In this document: positions 42,301 to 53,883 of the stretch, piece after piece
How the letters are laid out: each line of letters begins with the position of its first letter
Position numbering within the stretch: the stretch's first letter is position 1
DNA from: Pohlia nutans
Taxonomy: Eukaryota; Streptophyta; Bryopsida; Bryales; Mniaceae
Assembly: GCA_022496805.1 (NCBI GenBank)
Contig: CM040091.1
Location: 16,730,336 to 16,794,335, forward strand
Direction of reading: 5' to 3'
DNA length: 64,000 nt
Program-made: the position numbers and the translations under genes
The notes under the pieces: model-generated
What the model saw: the letters and a program-made list of their open reading frames with translations, nothing else
The model's database searches: none
Told to the model about the DNA's origin: nothing

Positions 42301-45300
42301 CAACAAAGCTTCGTAGTAGTTTGAGCGCTCCTCGAAGTCCCTGTGTCGGACCACAGTTGCAAATCCCTTCACTACAAGCGTCTCCGCAACATTCAGTCCT
42401 GTTGGCTGCCCAGATACGGCTAGTGCGGGTGACGTCGTATCCACAGCCTCACCCTTGGGAGCAGCCACCAAGAACACTGACCCAAAATCCATCGTGCGAT
42501 CCGACCCTGGCGCCGCAGGCACTGGCGTAGGCCCATCCATGGCCCCAATCTTCCGAGAATACTCCATTGTCACATTCACCTGCACCCAGCAGAGAACGAC
42601 CAGTTTTCACACAAACAGACACAGAATCTCATTTCTATGGATCCACCACTGCACTCCAAACAAACCATGCCTGCAGAACTTTGACCACGCTGTATCTTCA
42701 CATATTGCTCAAGTAAAAGAGACTTAGAACAAGAAAATCTGACACCTTAAAATGGATTCCAACTGTATTCACAACACAACATAAAGTCCAGTTCAAACTG
42801 TGTCATTGAATCCCATCACACCTGTTGCCCGATCAAAAGATTGCGAAGATACTCCTTTGCTTCACGAGCATACGCAGCAGGCTTTTCCTCCTTCTTTGGG
42901 TTTCCAACCCGAGGGGCTCGGATGCTCGACAGGTTCACACGCCTTTCTGCTGCAGGGCTCCCGTATGGAGCAGCATCATCGGCCACCACAACGCAGTCTC
43001 CACTCACTACCTCAATCACCTGCTAACACCACTGTCACGTCAGACACAGCTACAAAACGAGGCTCGGACCTACAACCACAATGCTCGACATAAATGCACA
43101 GTGCCAACATACAAGTCATAAAATCCGTCCAGAGCTCAGCTCAGAACGTCTTAGAACACTCCTCAACTGCACAACTCACTTGCACAGGGACTGCACACTA
43201 GCACCCACTAAGTAACCACCTGCATGACATTACACCCCCTCCCACCTTGCCAGAAAAGTTGACATCAAGGATGGCGGTTGAATTCGTTTGCGGGGGCACG
43301 TATGAGGTCCAGATCTTAAGCCGCTCTTTCTTTGCTTGCAGCTCGGCAGTTTTCAGACGCCGTTTTGCATCTTCTTCCATCATGTTGGCGCTCCATTCCA
43401 CCACTTTTGCCAAGCCCTATAAGACCAGTCCAAACATCACACCAAGTCTCAAAAAAACGCTGCTTTCCAACCACCCCTAACCAGCAAACACAAACCCCTC
43501 AAATCAAAGTACAACTCCCGGCATTCCACATCGACAAAATTCATGCTCTTAAACCACGGAGGTCCGCTCAAAACAACCAATTGGAGACAGAAATTCAAGT
43601 GTGCCGGAATTTGAAGCCCCTCATAGTGGATGCACCACTTACATGCTTGACGAGCTCCAAAGAAAGGTCCACAAGGTTGTCCCCATCTGTGTAGTGAACC
43701 GATCCAATCAGATTGTTGAACTTGTCTGCGCCCTCCAACACTATCCTTACCTACACCAGCCAAACATCACGTGTGTGAGTCGACCACAATGCACCATACT
43801 CTTACTCAATGCTAGCTACTCCCACTACGCCATATAATCCATACTGCATTACATTCTGAATTCAAACAGCCTTCATCACCGACACGCTGGAAAAGTCCCT
43901 CCAAACCACTCTCATGTTCACGATACCCATTACACTTGCACCTGTCAATTCACACAAAGACCTTTTCCAACCTGTCCATAGGCACAAAAAGACCTTACAT
44001 CTCTGTTCAGCGTCCGCACTTCCGTGAAATGCTTTGCCTCCTTTGCATAAGGATCTGGAAGGATTTCCGCCTGGGCAGCTGCGCTGTTGGAAGCTGCTAG
44101 TCTTTGTGCAGTTGTCATGGGCGCTGGGGCTTCTTCAGTGGTCTCTGCAGTTTTCGACTCCCCATTGGAAGGCTTTACCTCCTCAGGCGCAAAACTTTCC
44201 GCTGCAGGGGGGCGTCTCCCCATTGAGGGCGCCTGCACTTACACCCAAAGGTCCAACACGATTAAAAATTGGCCATGAAGCACGCCATAACCACGCATCC
44301 GGGTCACGCCAAAATAATCCATAGTCACAAAGCTCTGTTGGAAGATGCATATTCCAACACAACTTCCCCATCATGCTTTTGATCTAAACGCTCCGATGAT
44401 TGACATCATTGCCACACAAAATAAATAGTGGACCTAACAAAGGCGCAGAGTTTCTTACCTGGGTTCCAGCACAGTATACTTGCACGTATTGAAACTCAGG
44501 CAGAAGGTACACTCGCAAGGTGCTCCCATCTCTCACTGCCTCAACGATGGCTGGCAATGCCTTCCCTTTGCTGGATTCCACTAGACCCAGCGCATCAAAA
44601 CCAGCAGAGTCGCCGATCGCAGATGGAGGCAACTCTCGGATTGAAGCTTCCGACGCACCAGGCTCCTGCAACATCCCAGTGCCTACTCAGAAACCCTACA
44701 TTGAGAAAACACACTACAAAAGAAAACGGGAAAGCAATCCTTGTACTCCAAAATATCCCAGTGCTTGCCTTGTTCCATATGCCATAGCCTTCGGTTTGGG
44801 CCTTGATCTCCCGCTCGTTCAGCTCTTGCAAGTACTCTGGCTTCAGCTCATTGTTCTGCCCTCCCTGCTGACGAACCTGTAGCCATTCCCATCCACAGCA
44901 TCACAACCAAAACTACTTTCGTGTTCTCGAAAAGACCGCAGTATCACAATCTTCTCCGGTCTAAGGATCTCACAAGCCCAGTACGGGACCTCACCTCGGC
45001 AAGTGTCCCTCCTGGCGACATTCTCCAGGGGGGGTGCCCCACGGGAGGTTCTCAATACTACATTCTATCCGCCGAGTACAATAAAGCAATCCTCCTACTG
45101 CGAATTGCGCAGGAAAATGCTTCTGATGCACAGAAATACCTACCTTGGCCCAGCCATCGGCAACTACATCATAAGCCACGTTCTGGCCGCCCAATATCAC
45201 TGTCCCGAATTCTCGATTGATCGACGGCACAACGTAGTCCACCTTGAACGTCACCTCCTGTCGAATTCATAACGTCAGTTTCATCCACAGCTGCCCGAAT

Positions 45301-46044
45301 ATCACAACAGCAAACTGTGAAGCCCTAAACAAGAGAATTTGCTTACAAACCTTGCCGATGCACTTTTTGCGCAAGTACTCCCGGCTGTCCCATGCGAACG
45401 GCTCGTCTCGTCCATCTCTGCGTGCCTGTAGAATGGCAATTCACAGCTTGTAAAACAAAAACTCCCGATCAAAAGAAAAGCAAAAAAATGAAAATAAACA
45501 TTCGTTTCTACACAAAGTCCTCCATGATTGTTACGAATAGCTAGTTAAGTAATAGATCGAATTGGCGACCAGAACTACAAACTTGTAATAGGTTATGAAT
45601 CCCTGATGTACACTCCAGAATCAAACTACCGATCGAATACACAACATCGGTCAATTCCTTTTTCCAAAACCCTAACATTGCACGATCGCCAATAGAAACA
45701 ACTAACCTCGTTCTAACAAATCCAACACACACAAAGCAACAAATTCAATCCTAACACAGCGTCGGACACAAAAAGCAGACAATGTCGTCATTTTCTAAAC
45801 CCTAAACCCTAAACATTCACGAAAGCGTCCGACGACGGCCGCATCCACGAGATCACGTGAGAAACGCTCCGATCCGCTAACAACACGAGCCAAAAGCATG
45901 AAAACGTACCAATTTGGGCGCAATGAGGCCGGCGAGGGTGACGGTCTTCTCCGGAGGCGGGCCGCCTTTCACACTCCCCATGATGAGGAGCGAATCCCCG
46001 GAGGGAACCGCCTTCACGGTGCCCTTGAGCCATCCCGTCGCCAT
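39302..46044 (-). CDS. TSN: Tudor-SN (TSN) staphylococcal-nuclease/tudor protein, 992 aa, 16 coding exons
   Basis: RNA-binding, Ca2+-dependent nuclease-fold protein of stress granules and mRNA decapping/stability control in plants. Coding exons (minus, first to last): 46044-45910, 45425-45351, 45257-45144, 44876-44769, 44665-44459, 44232-43999, 43750-43643, 43416-43246, 43019-42822, 42579-42211, 41949-41719, 41617-41429, 41221-41135, 40991-40797, 40620-40243, 39481-39302 (2,979 nt). Four SN-like domains occupy ~1-710. The tudor domain is about 780-860, with EVFYIDYGNQETVPLSQLRP. A partial fifth SN domain follows, ending EEDNPRRPMGRR. It starts MATGWLKGTVKAVPSGDSLL. Length matches the family (~985-1,000). 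All 15 introns are phase 0 and intron 4 is GC-AG. A telobox pair lies in intron 1 and a MITE in intron 15. The frame is intact and looks functional. Confidence 0.96.
39655..39878. mobile_element. MITE in TSN intron 15, 224 bp
   Basis: Left TAAGGTAGGAGCACCCAATT and right AATTGGGTGGTCCTACCTTA are inverted repeats that extend to about 38 bp. Related GGAATTGGG.G-T-CTACC strings occur near 14715, 29755 and 32265. Superfamily unknown. Confidence 0.8.
44666..44768 (-). other. TSN intron 4 with a GC-AG splice pair
   Basis: The exon ends ...TGGAACAAG and is followed by GCAAGC. The acceptor is GTTGCAG before GAGCCTGGTGC. The join gives IWNK-EPGASEASIRELPP, matching the conserved TSN block. The intron length of 103 nt rules out in-frame retention. 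Confidence 0.85.
45797..45814 (-). promoter_or_regulatory. Double telobox in TSN intron 1
   Basis: AAACCCTAAACCCTAAAC, two overlapping teloboxes, 95-115 bp inside the first intron, counted from the end of coding exon 1. Teloboxes near the start of plant genes bind TRB/Pur-alpha-type factors and often mark genes of the translation machinery. Function here is inferred. Confidence 0.6.
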
Positions 46045-46430
46045 GACTCAACCTAAACGAGCGCTTGCTTGCTTGCTAGGTCCCCAAAAAGCTTGGGACT
46101 GTGAGGGAGAGCTTGCTACCTATGGGTTGTTGGGTTGGCGATGGCGATTCAGGAAGAAAAAAGATGCAACAAAAATGAGGGAAGGAAGAAGTGAGGAACA
46201 AAACCCCGATCTGGAGCGCAAGAGTGAGGAGTCGTTTTGTTGGATTTGGTTGCGCGAGAGATGCAGTCAACGTGGGACTGACATGACCATGCCTGTGACG
46301 TTTCTCCACCAACCAGATCAAGGCTCGCCCTTAATAAAACTGGCCCGGCGGTAATGATTTTGTACTCTGCTTCTTCAGTCCCTCCTGGGCGTCCCTCGGT
46401 GGAAGGACAACGACAACCAACACTCTCTAC
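46045..46430 (-). promoter_or_regulatory. TSN promoter/5' leader region
   Basis: Upstream of the TSN ATG. Contains the short repeat GCTTGCTTGC near 46063. No TATA box is evident at a normal distance, as is common for housekeeping genes. Confidence 0.45.
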
Positions 46431-46834
46431 GAGCATCTCCACCCATGCTCGCTAAAATTATTCATCCATATTTGAAGAGCCCTTGAAATCACACTTCCCC
46501 ACCCTTGAACGCCGACAACTAACACTCTCTAAGAGCATCTGCACCCATGCTCGCTAAAGGTGACTCGCTAAAATTATTCATCCATATTTGAAGAGCCCTT
46601 GATATCACACTCCCCCAGCCTTGAACGCCCCTCAAGCACCAAAAGTGCAAGTCAAATAGTCAATGCACCAATCACAAGTAGAATGTCAGATTCAGTCAAC
46701 TAAACATATATTTGGAGGGTCATTTCTTGACTCGCTAAAGTTGAGAGCCAAGAGGCATTTCTGAAGGGTCCTTAACATTTTTCATTGACTTATAGCACAT
46801 GTCAGACTCTTGGCGCGTATAGATGGAGATGTTC
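46431..46834 (+). mobile_element. MITE family K with partial internal tandem copy
   Basis: Begins GAGCATCTCCACCCATGCTC and ends AGATGGAGATGTTC; imperfect inverted ends of the common plant GAGCATCTCC type. The first ~100 bp are repeated starting at about 46533 (GAGCATCTGCACCCATGCTC). Related to 24019-24442. Confidence 0.75.
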
Positions 46835-46835
46835 T

Positions 46836-46889
46836 TAACCCTGGCTCATTCCCACCTTAACCCTGGCTCATTCCCACCTTAACCCTGGT
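46836..46889 (+). repeat. 22-bp tandem repeat TTAACCCTGGCTCATTCCCA
   Basis: About two and a half copies. A diverged reversed version (GAATGAACCAGGGTTAAGG) occurs near 48382-48400. Confidence 0.8.
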
Positions 46890-47219
46890 TCAACCCCTAA
46901 ACGTACCAAGCCTTTGCACAGAAGTAGATTCTAGCCTCAAAAGTAGATATTAGCATGGCTCAAATGTACAGGAGGTGAACATGAGAAGACCATTGCAAGC
47001 AAAAAATCTACCCAAAAAAATTGACATACTTGTAGTTGAAGGCCTCTCCAATATTATCAATAAATCTCCATCACAAGAGATTTATTGTAATTGGTAAATA
47101 ATTTAATAGGTTTTCAAAGGTGACTTGGATGAAAATCATCCGAGGTTGTATGAGAAAGTTACAAGGCTTCAAATTTGTCCGTGATTTAGTTTCTGGACGC
47201 TGGAACGTTTAGGGGTTAA
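46890..47219. mobile_element. TTAA-type MITE, ~330 bp
   Basis: Left CAACCCCTAAACGTACC, right GGAACGTTTAGGGGTTAA; the left TTAA has mutated to TCAA. First of three elements lying end to end. Confidence 0.75.
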
Positions 47220-47222
47220 CTC

Positions 47223-47749
47223 TTAACCCCTAAGTGACGGAGCAACCATTTTATGGTCTCTGCCCTTTTTTTATGGGCTGCCCGAAATAGAAAAAACATT
47301 TTTATAGAAAATCAAAAATATTTTTAAATAGGTAATCAAGTCTACTTTCCAACCCAATTTGAATCATATCAATCCGAGTTAAACTCCACCCGGGAGAAAT
47401 TTTCAAAGAAAAACACTTCTACATTGTCTAGTGTTAGAAAACTTACTATTTGGGGAAAGTAATGATGTTCTCTCCATTGAAAAATTTTCAATTTTGGATT
47501 TTAGAATAGAATGTCTAGTTTTAACAAATCATACAAAATTTTAAATTCTAAAAATAAAATTTGTGATTCTTATAAATATTTGAAGTTAAATGCTTCTAAA
47601 TTCATTATGAGATGATGAAGAGCTATTTTTTGATATTTGACCGTACGGAAAATTACTAAATTTTGAGCAAACTTCATCAAAGTTGAAGAAGTAATTTTTT
47701 ATAACACATTTATGTTTTGCCCTTACCCCCTCCGTCATTTAGGGGTTAA
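47223..47749 (+). mobile_element. TTAA-bounded MITE family I (copy I1), ~527 bp
   Basis: Starts TTAACCCCTAAGTGACGGAG and ends CTCCGTCATTTAGGGGTTAA, a strong inverted repeat. Homologue at 60245-60679. Its right TTAA is the left TTAA of C2. Confidence 0.87.
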
Positions 47750-47971
47750 GCGTCTGAACTTGCCGCTGCGGCCGGTAGAATACAGTGTATTTTGGTTGTA
47801 TTTGGAATGGATCCACGCCTTTAATGGGTTTGAGTTCCAAAAAGAAGTTGAAATGTAGATCAATGCGGTTCTAGTGAGCTATTAATATCCCAAATTAGAG
47901 TTTCTTATTGGTAGCAAATCTCAATTATATAACAACGTATATACTATCTCCATAGGACGTTTAAGAGTTAA
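47746..47971 (+). mobile_element. TTAA-bounded MITE family C (copy C2)
   Basis: TTAAGCGTCTGAACTTGCCG to CATAGGACGTTTAAGAGTTAA. Aligns with C3 and, reversed, with C1. Shares its left border TTAA with I1. Confidence 0.8.
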
Positions 47972-48744
47972 TCTTTGAATGATATAGTTGAGTTAACTGA
48001 AATCACAATAGGTGATTTGACCTCCCAAATATAAGGAAACCAGAGTCTATGTCCTCTATGAGTATAATCGAAATCAAATCAAATAGTGAACTCAATACCC
48101 TCCAACTTCAATTTTAGACATGAGCTTCAAGTTGTTATAGTCAACTAATCAAACCGGTTGCCTAATTATATCTTAAGTTTGCCATGTGCCTTGCCATTAT
48201 CTCAAATTGAATGTGGGCCATCGCCTTCAGGCCTTGGCTCTCTGTGAATTCACATTAGTCTTGGTCCTTCATTGATTCCAATGATAAAAAGAATTGGTTC
48301 CATTTAAAAACTATGCATCCGTGGTCCTGGGTTAAATGAGAATGAAGCAAGATTAAGTGGAACGAACTAGGGTCAAGTTGGAATGAACCAGGGTTAAGGT
48401 GGAATTCAAGAACATTGCATGTGTTGATTAAAAAACCATTTGTGAAGAACATATTAACCATGGTTCATTCTAACTTAACCTTGGTTTACTTGAATCCTCT
48501 AGTGTTGTTGACTATATGGCATATGTGGTTCAAAAAAAAAAGAACATTTGATTAAATTTGTAAACTCTTGAGATTATAAAGCTTTAGATTTTTTAAGATT
48601 GGATGGTATTGATTGGAAAAGAGGAGAAAGATTTAGAATTGTAGATATGTAGATCTTTGATAGTTTTGATATGAAGTTGAGGAAGCGTGCATAACATTCT
48701 ATACCAAGGAGACGTATATAAGATGTAACAGAGATAAATATGCT
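47972..48744. other. Intergenic, no gene recognised
   Basis: AT-rich; carries the diverged AACCAGGGTTAAGG repeats near 48350-48490. Confidence 0.45.
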
Positions 48745-49440
48745 TTTTGTTGAATGATTGGGATCTCATTCTTCACCAAAAGGTTGCTTGAAGTAAAGTA
48801 TTCACCAATGATCTATGAACCAATAACGTAATAGAAACAAATATACTTTTCATAGAATGATTGGAGTCTCGATCTATACAGTGAAAGGTTGGAAGTAAAG
48901 TAGTCATGATTGATCTATGAACTAATTCTAATGTTTTTTCTATATTCAAAGGACATAGGCACAATAGTGTGGTTAGAAAAGTAAAGAGGGTATAGATTTG
49001 TAAACTCTTGAGGTGGAAGAGGTGGAAGACGTGGAGAAATGTGGATAAGGCAAATATAATCTTCATTGCATGATTTAATGAAGTCCCACTCTTTACTCAG
49101 GTCGAAACAAAATATTTTTAAAAATTGTGAATCAATTTCAATGCATTTTTGTGTTTAACGGGTAGGGTACTGTGGTTAAAAATGAGGCACGAGGTACTCT
49201 TAAGATTTTACAATCTTCATTTAGCCTTGAGGAAAGTAAAACATCGTATACCAAGTCCATTTTTGAAGACATAGAAAAAAAAATGTAGACACAATGAATA
49301 TGTTTTTCATTAGATAATCAAAGTTCCAATCTTCACTCAAAGATCTAATTTGAAAACAAAGTATCCGCTAAGGATCCATGAAGCAATCTCAACATTTCTT
49401 TTGTTTTCAGAGGATATAAACAATGAAGAACACACGCTTT
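48745..49440. repeat. Degenerate tandem repeat, unit ~110 bp or more
   Basis: A block of the form TTCAT-AGA-TGATTGG-GTCTC-ATCTT, then AAGTAAAGTA-TCA-CAATGATCTATGAA, recurs at about 48750, 48845 and (more diverged) 49300. The copies are eroded; no coding role seen. Confidence 0.55.
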
Positions 49441-50081
49441 ACTTAAAAGCCATAAGTTTCTACAATTATACCATACCACTAGAGTGATGATCCTATGGCC
49501 AAAATGATATTAGTCTAATCCGGGATCTAACCTCTCCCCAATCTCACCCCACTCATCATATAAATATTACCGGAAGTACGAATGACTACATAATTTACTT
49601 TCTACAACATTAAAAAATGCCTCTAATACACCATGTGGATGAAAATACATATTGATCTCCTTTTAATCACATACTCTTGTCACGACTCTTGTGCAAGATT
49701 TTGGTATGAATTTGCATGAAACATTGTATGTTGAAGAGACAAGTAATTGAAGAATCTTCACATGTCACATTCTCAACTCATATACATGCTAGTATAAAAG
49801 AGGTACTTGGGCATTGAATGAATCTTTTCATGCATCGTGGTGCCCAAGGTTCAAATTGACACCAAGATAATGCTAATATGGGCTTTGAGACAATACCGTG
49901 GCACTATTCTTTGGTGTTCAAATATCACCCTTTCTACAATGAACATTGGTTACCAAAAGGTGTGATATAAAAGAATTACAAGTGTAGCAAGTGTGACCTT
50001 TGATAAAGTGAATGCATGCAAGAGTTTTAGGAGATTAATTATCCTAGTACTATTCCATCCCAAAGGCGCTTCACTTCATAT
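49441..50081. other. AT-rich intergenic DNA
   Basis: No gene recognised. Confidence 0.5.
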
Positions 50082-50538
50082 CATAACATTCAGTAGCCTT
50101 CATGCCCTCTACCTTTCTTTCATGCACTTTACTCATCACCTTAAGCCTACACATGTCCACTTGGCTACTAATGAAATATTGTTGGGTGTAGAATATTCCA
50201 CACCATCCACTGTAAAACCAAGACAAAGAAACCAATTTTGAAGCCCCCTAACGTTAGTGCAAACATTGTTCACCCATAGGCCCTATTTTATGATATTTTC
50301 ATTTTTGGCACCCTAAGGTCTTTTTTTTGACAATTTCTTTTTTTTTGACAATTTGGGACTTACAGTACACTTTTGAATTAGGGAGACCCTCTTGGGAATT
50401 TTAAACCCTTGGAAGAGGGAGGTTCTTTTTAAGGTATGCCCCTACGTGTTCAAAATAGGGGGCAGTTTTTATCCTCTTGCATTAACGCAAGGATTAGAAA
50501 ATTCCAGGCAAACATAGTGCATGCTATTGAATGTTATG
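50082..50538. mobile_element. MITE family J (copy J2)
   Basis: CATAACATTCAGTAGCC at the left and GCTATTGAATGTTATG at the right. The inner sequence CATGCACTTTACTCATCACC is shared with J4. Contains T-rich insertions near 50320-50345. Confidence 0.65.
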
Positions 50539-50737
50539 ATCGGCCATCCCATAAGGCCAATACTACCGTATTCCACCTCAAATGTGCTTCACTTCAGAGT
50601 TCTGATTTGATATGGAGTAACAGCCTTTGTACCATTGCATCACGAGTATGCTACAGTAGTGATTTGGCAAGTACTAATAAATGAACATAGAGATAAGTGA
50701 TGTGGCAATTTAAATATTTTTAGTAGTGATCACTACA

Positions 50738-50806
50738 GTAGTGTGGTTTTTTCCAAACAGACATTTCATTTACGTCAACTTCGAAAGAGAATTGGAGTTT
50801 TTATCT
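50738..50806 (+). repeat. 70-bp direct repeat, copy 1
   Basis: GTAGTGTGGTTTTTTCCAAA and what follows, repeated with three changes at 51517-51585; the pair brackets MITE J3. Confidence 0.85.
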
Positions 50807-50838
50807 TTTAAATATTTTTAGTAGTGATCACTATAGTA

Positions 50839-51516
50839 CATAACATTCAGTAGTCTTTGAGCCTGTTGCCCTCTCTTGGATGGAATGATGTGGAATATCC
50901 CACATCATTTCATCGTCCCAACGAAATGATGTGGGATATTCCACATCCCATCACATCCCATCAGTAGCTACGGGGGCACGTGGCATTAAGCAAGAGCAAG
51001 CAAAAGTGAATCAGTCAAAATTCAATAGTGTCAAGTCACTGAAAAAGCTATTAAATAAAATAAACAATCTACAGTGAGAGAAAGCTTTGCCTTGCGACTC
51101 GGAGTGCTTTGCCTTGGGAGAAGTAATTTAATTAATCGTGGGACCATGGAATAAATGCATTGCACAAGAGCTGGCTAATTTGGGGCCCGGCCTGGATAAT
51201 CCAATCAGTAGTGAATCTAGAGCTGATTAAAAAAAACAGTATGCTCAGTTCGAATCAGCTGACAGTAATTGCTTCAACTGTTTTATCTATTTTATCTAAT
51301 TGCTTCAGTAATATATTCAATTACAATGACAGTACATCTTTGGGTGCATAGTAACTGCACAACTTACTAAGATGTTGTGTAAATTGTACAGACATATTAA
51401 ATTTTTCTAGTCCACCCCGGCTTCTACTTCTTTATCCCAGATGTAATGGATGAACTAACTGGATGAAGTGAGGAGACATCAAAAGGCAGTCCCCATGAGG
51501 GCTACTGAATGTTATG
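50839..51516. mobile_element. MITE family J (copy J3), with internal hairpin
   Basis: CATAACATTCAGTAG at the left and GGCTACTGAATGTTATG at the right. An internal perfect hairpin has arms at about 50888-50912 and 50925-50949 (GATGTGGAATATCCCACATC is itself near-palindromic). Confidence 0.7.
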
Positions 51517-51585
51517 TAGTGTGGTTTTTTCCAAACAGACATTTCATTTACGTCAGCTTCGAAAGTGAATTGGAGTTTTTATCTA
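51517..51585 (+). repeat. 70-bp direct repeat, copy 2
   Basis: Second copy of 50738-50806, starting directly at the right end of J3. Confidence 0.85.
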
Positions 51586-52388
51586 TCTAGTATGGTCTTC
51601 ACTCGTGAAGGTCAGTCAAGCCCTTCAATATTGACTTTCATTGCATCTTGATCGGGTCTACAAGGCTGTGAAGTGTGAACCTTTGTCTACACAGTCCACT
51701 TCGTCTTTACGCTGTAACAAGCCAATTGCAGCAAGTAGACTAGGTTTGGTCCAAAGACCAGTGTGAATGAGGAATTTGTTGGGGGTTATATCAATTACTC
51801 CCATGTCTCAGTAAAAGCTTCTTCTATCATCAAAATAGAAGAATTCTAAAAGTTTTGAGCTATGTGCATGATACCTCACTTTATATTCATTTCCTATAGA
51901 ATGTTCATAATTGTTGAATCTTAGATGGTTCAAATCATGAAATCAAAGTGGGGTGCAGAACTTTTAGAATTAAAAATAACCCTAATGTAGTGAAAAATTC
52001 AACTTTTACCAATCAAACAAGGACTATTCAATCAATGTTATGGAACAACCTTTCAAGATCAAATATCAAAAATCAAACCTATTCATGCTAATTCACATCT
52101 CAAAAATCCATTCAAAAGTCAGTGCATTTTAGATACCAACGAAATCCTCCATTGGTCTTACGAAATGTCAATTCAGCCGTTTCAAATAATAGCAACCGAC
52201 ACTTAGAGACAATAGTAACTGCTATGTTAGCATCAAGCCTGAAATGCACCAGTTTCTGCAGCACTTGACAATCAATCCACCATTCCAAAAACAGCCCTCC
52301 ATCAAAACACTCTCATCTTCAACAATTTCAACATTTGTGAACAGAAGGAATGTATTATCAAAGCAAAGCATACTAGAAAAAAGCCAAG
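51586..52388. other. Intergenic and probable promoter of the inhibitor gene
   Basis: No independent gene recognised. The end of this stretch should hold the promoter and 5' leader of the gene starting at 52389; I could not place a TATA box with confidence. Confidence 0.4.
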
Positions 52389-53883
52389 ATGCAGAGGAAG
52401 TTTGCTGTAATTTTGCTGATTTCAGGCATTGGCTTTGGAGTTTTACTGCAACTTACACGTGCACGACATGAAGGAGATAGTATGGATTTGAACATCACAG
52501 GTGATTTGACTCCATATGATATACATAACATTTTATAGTTCATTTGACACGCACCCTCAAAAGTTGAACCGATCTCATCACAAACATATTATCCTAGTTG
52601 ACTCCCATTCAAAGTTTGACAGGTTTAGCGGTAATCAAGCTCTTGTTCTGCGAATAATGCATCTCCTCAGACAGAAGTTCTCCAAATTCACTAGTTAGTA
52701 CTCCCTCTATCCAGAAATAATCGTCTTAGTTTTTGGCATTTTTATTTTTGCAATATTTGTCCTATGTTTATATACTGCAAACGTGAGCCTTGTCCACTTC
52801 AAACGGGGCGGACAATGAGAGCAACACAAAAACCACATAATACCATTAAAGATCGACCATTTTTCGAGTATTGAGACGGCTTTTCCTGGTAATAAGAGCG
52901 TAAAGTTAAAACACGCCATAAACTAGGACAGTTATTTCCAAACAGAGGGAGTATCAAAGAATGTAATATTTCAACAAGATGAAGTTAACAATCCTACTCT
53001 ACTGGTCGGGTCAACTAACAGAAACCTTGTCTATTGAAGGTGTTCACAAACGGACGGAATGGCCGGAGATGCTCCATAAGAACATGACTGCCATTTTCAA
53101 ACATTTTTTGGAGACTCTGGGAGCAAACTTTCATCCTGAATTCGCCATCTTCCTGCAAAAACCTCTACCATCACAGCAGAAGTATCCACAGAACGAGGAA
53201 GATTCGGATGTATGGCTCTACTTAACGCACGACGACATCATATATGAAATTCCAAGGCATGGCCGATGGCATCCAAATAGTAAGTCTCCTCACTCTTAAC
53301 CCCTGAAGGACCCATCATATCATGAAAAACATAGTTCAGATGGGACCAAATTTTACATCACTGAAATCAATGAAGTACATTGCATGTGTTGGTCAAAAAA
53401 CAAATAAATACAAACAAAAGAAAGTTCCCATAGGACCTGCTTTAAAAAACATGAGGGTTTCTTGGTCATTCGGGGATTAAAAACACGCAGATAGTCTAGA
53501 GTGTAGAATTCCTCGTACCATTCTAAATTGAATAGCACAAAAAAAAATCACATAACATTCTAGAACTCAGAGATCAGACACCTCAGCAAAGGATGGGAGG
53601 CCTACTGACACCTGTCTCTATTTTCACGGGAGGAAAAGGAACCCTTAGTTAATAACATTATACAGTGTGATCAAAATTGTGTGCAGGAATAAATCCTGGA
53701 TGGCCTGAACTGAAGGGAGTACACTACAAGGATGCCATCAGGGTCATCATGAACGACATGCCGGGAGTGCATGTTGATTATGGTCCCTGGAGGAGACGAA
53801 AACCAAAGGGTACAGAAATTAACCGTGTTGTCCTCTACATCGACGATGATGAGAAGATAGCCCGCATCCCAACTGTTGGCTAA
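52389..53883 (+). CDS. Secreted protein with two potato-inhibitor-I-like domains, ~188 aa, 3 exons
   Basis: Potato inhibitor I (MEROPS I13) proteins block serine proteases and act in defence against herbivores and pathogens. Exons: 52389-52500, 53022-53279, 53687-53883 (567 nt, phases agree). Exon 1 encodes MQRKFAVILLISGIGFGVLL, a convincing signal peptide. Exon 2 carries domain 1 (TEWPEMLHKNMTAIFKHF, ending DDIIYEIPRHG). Exon 3 carries domain 2 (GWPELKGVHYKDAIRVI, ending DDDEKIARIPTVG). The W-P-E-L start and the R/E-I-P-x-x-G end are the family signature. Two fused domains are unusual, since the family is normally ~70-90 aa with one. The reactive-site loops differ from the norm (RRRKP-rich in domain 2, QQKYPQ in domain 1), so inhibition is not assured. 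Exon 2 could instead start at 53038, also in phase. A Stowaway MITE is in intron 1 and a family D MITE in intron 2. Confidence 0.78.
52701..52951 (+). mobile_element. Stowaway-like MITE S3, 251 bp, in intron 1 of the inhibitor gene
   Basis: CTCCCTCTATCCAGAAATAA ... TTATTTCCAAACAGAGGGAG with TA flanks. A different subfamily from S1/S2. Confidence 0.88.
53296..53480 (+). mobile_element. TTAA-bounded MITE family D (copy D4), in intron 2 of the inhibitor gene
   Basis: Starts TTAACCCCTGAAGGACCC and ends TTGGTCATTCGGGGATTAA. Shorter than D3 through internal loss (185 bp). It lies 16 bp after the donor site. Confidence 0.85.
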
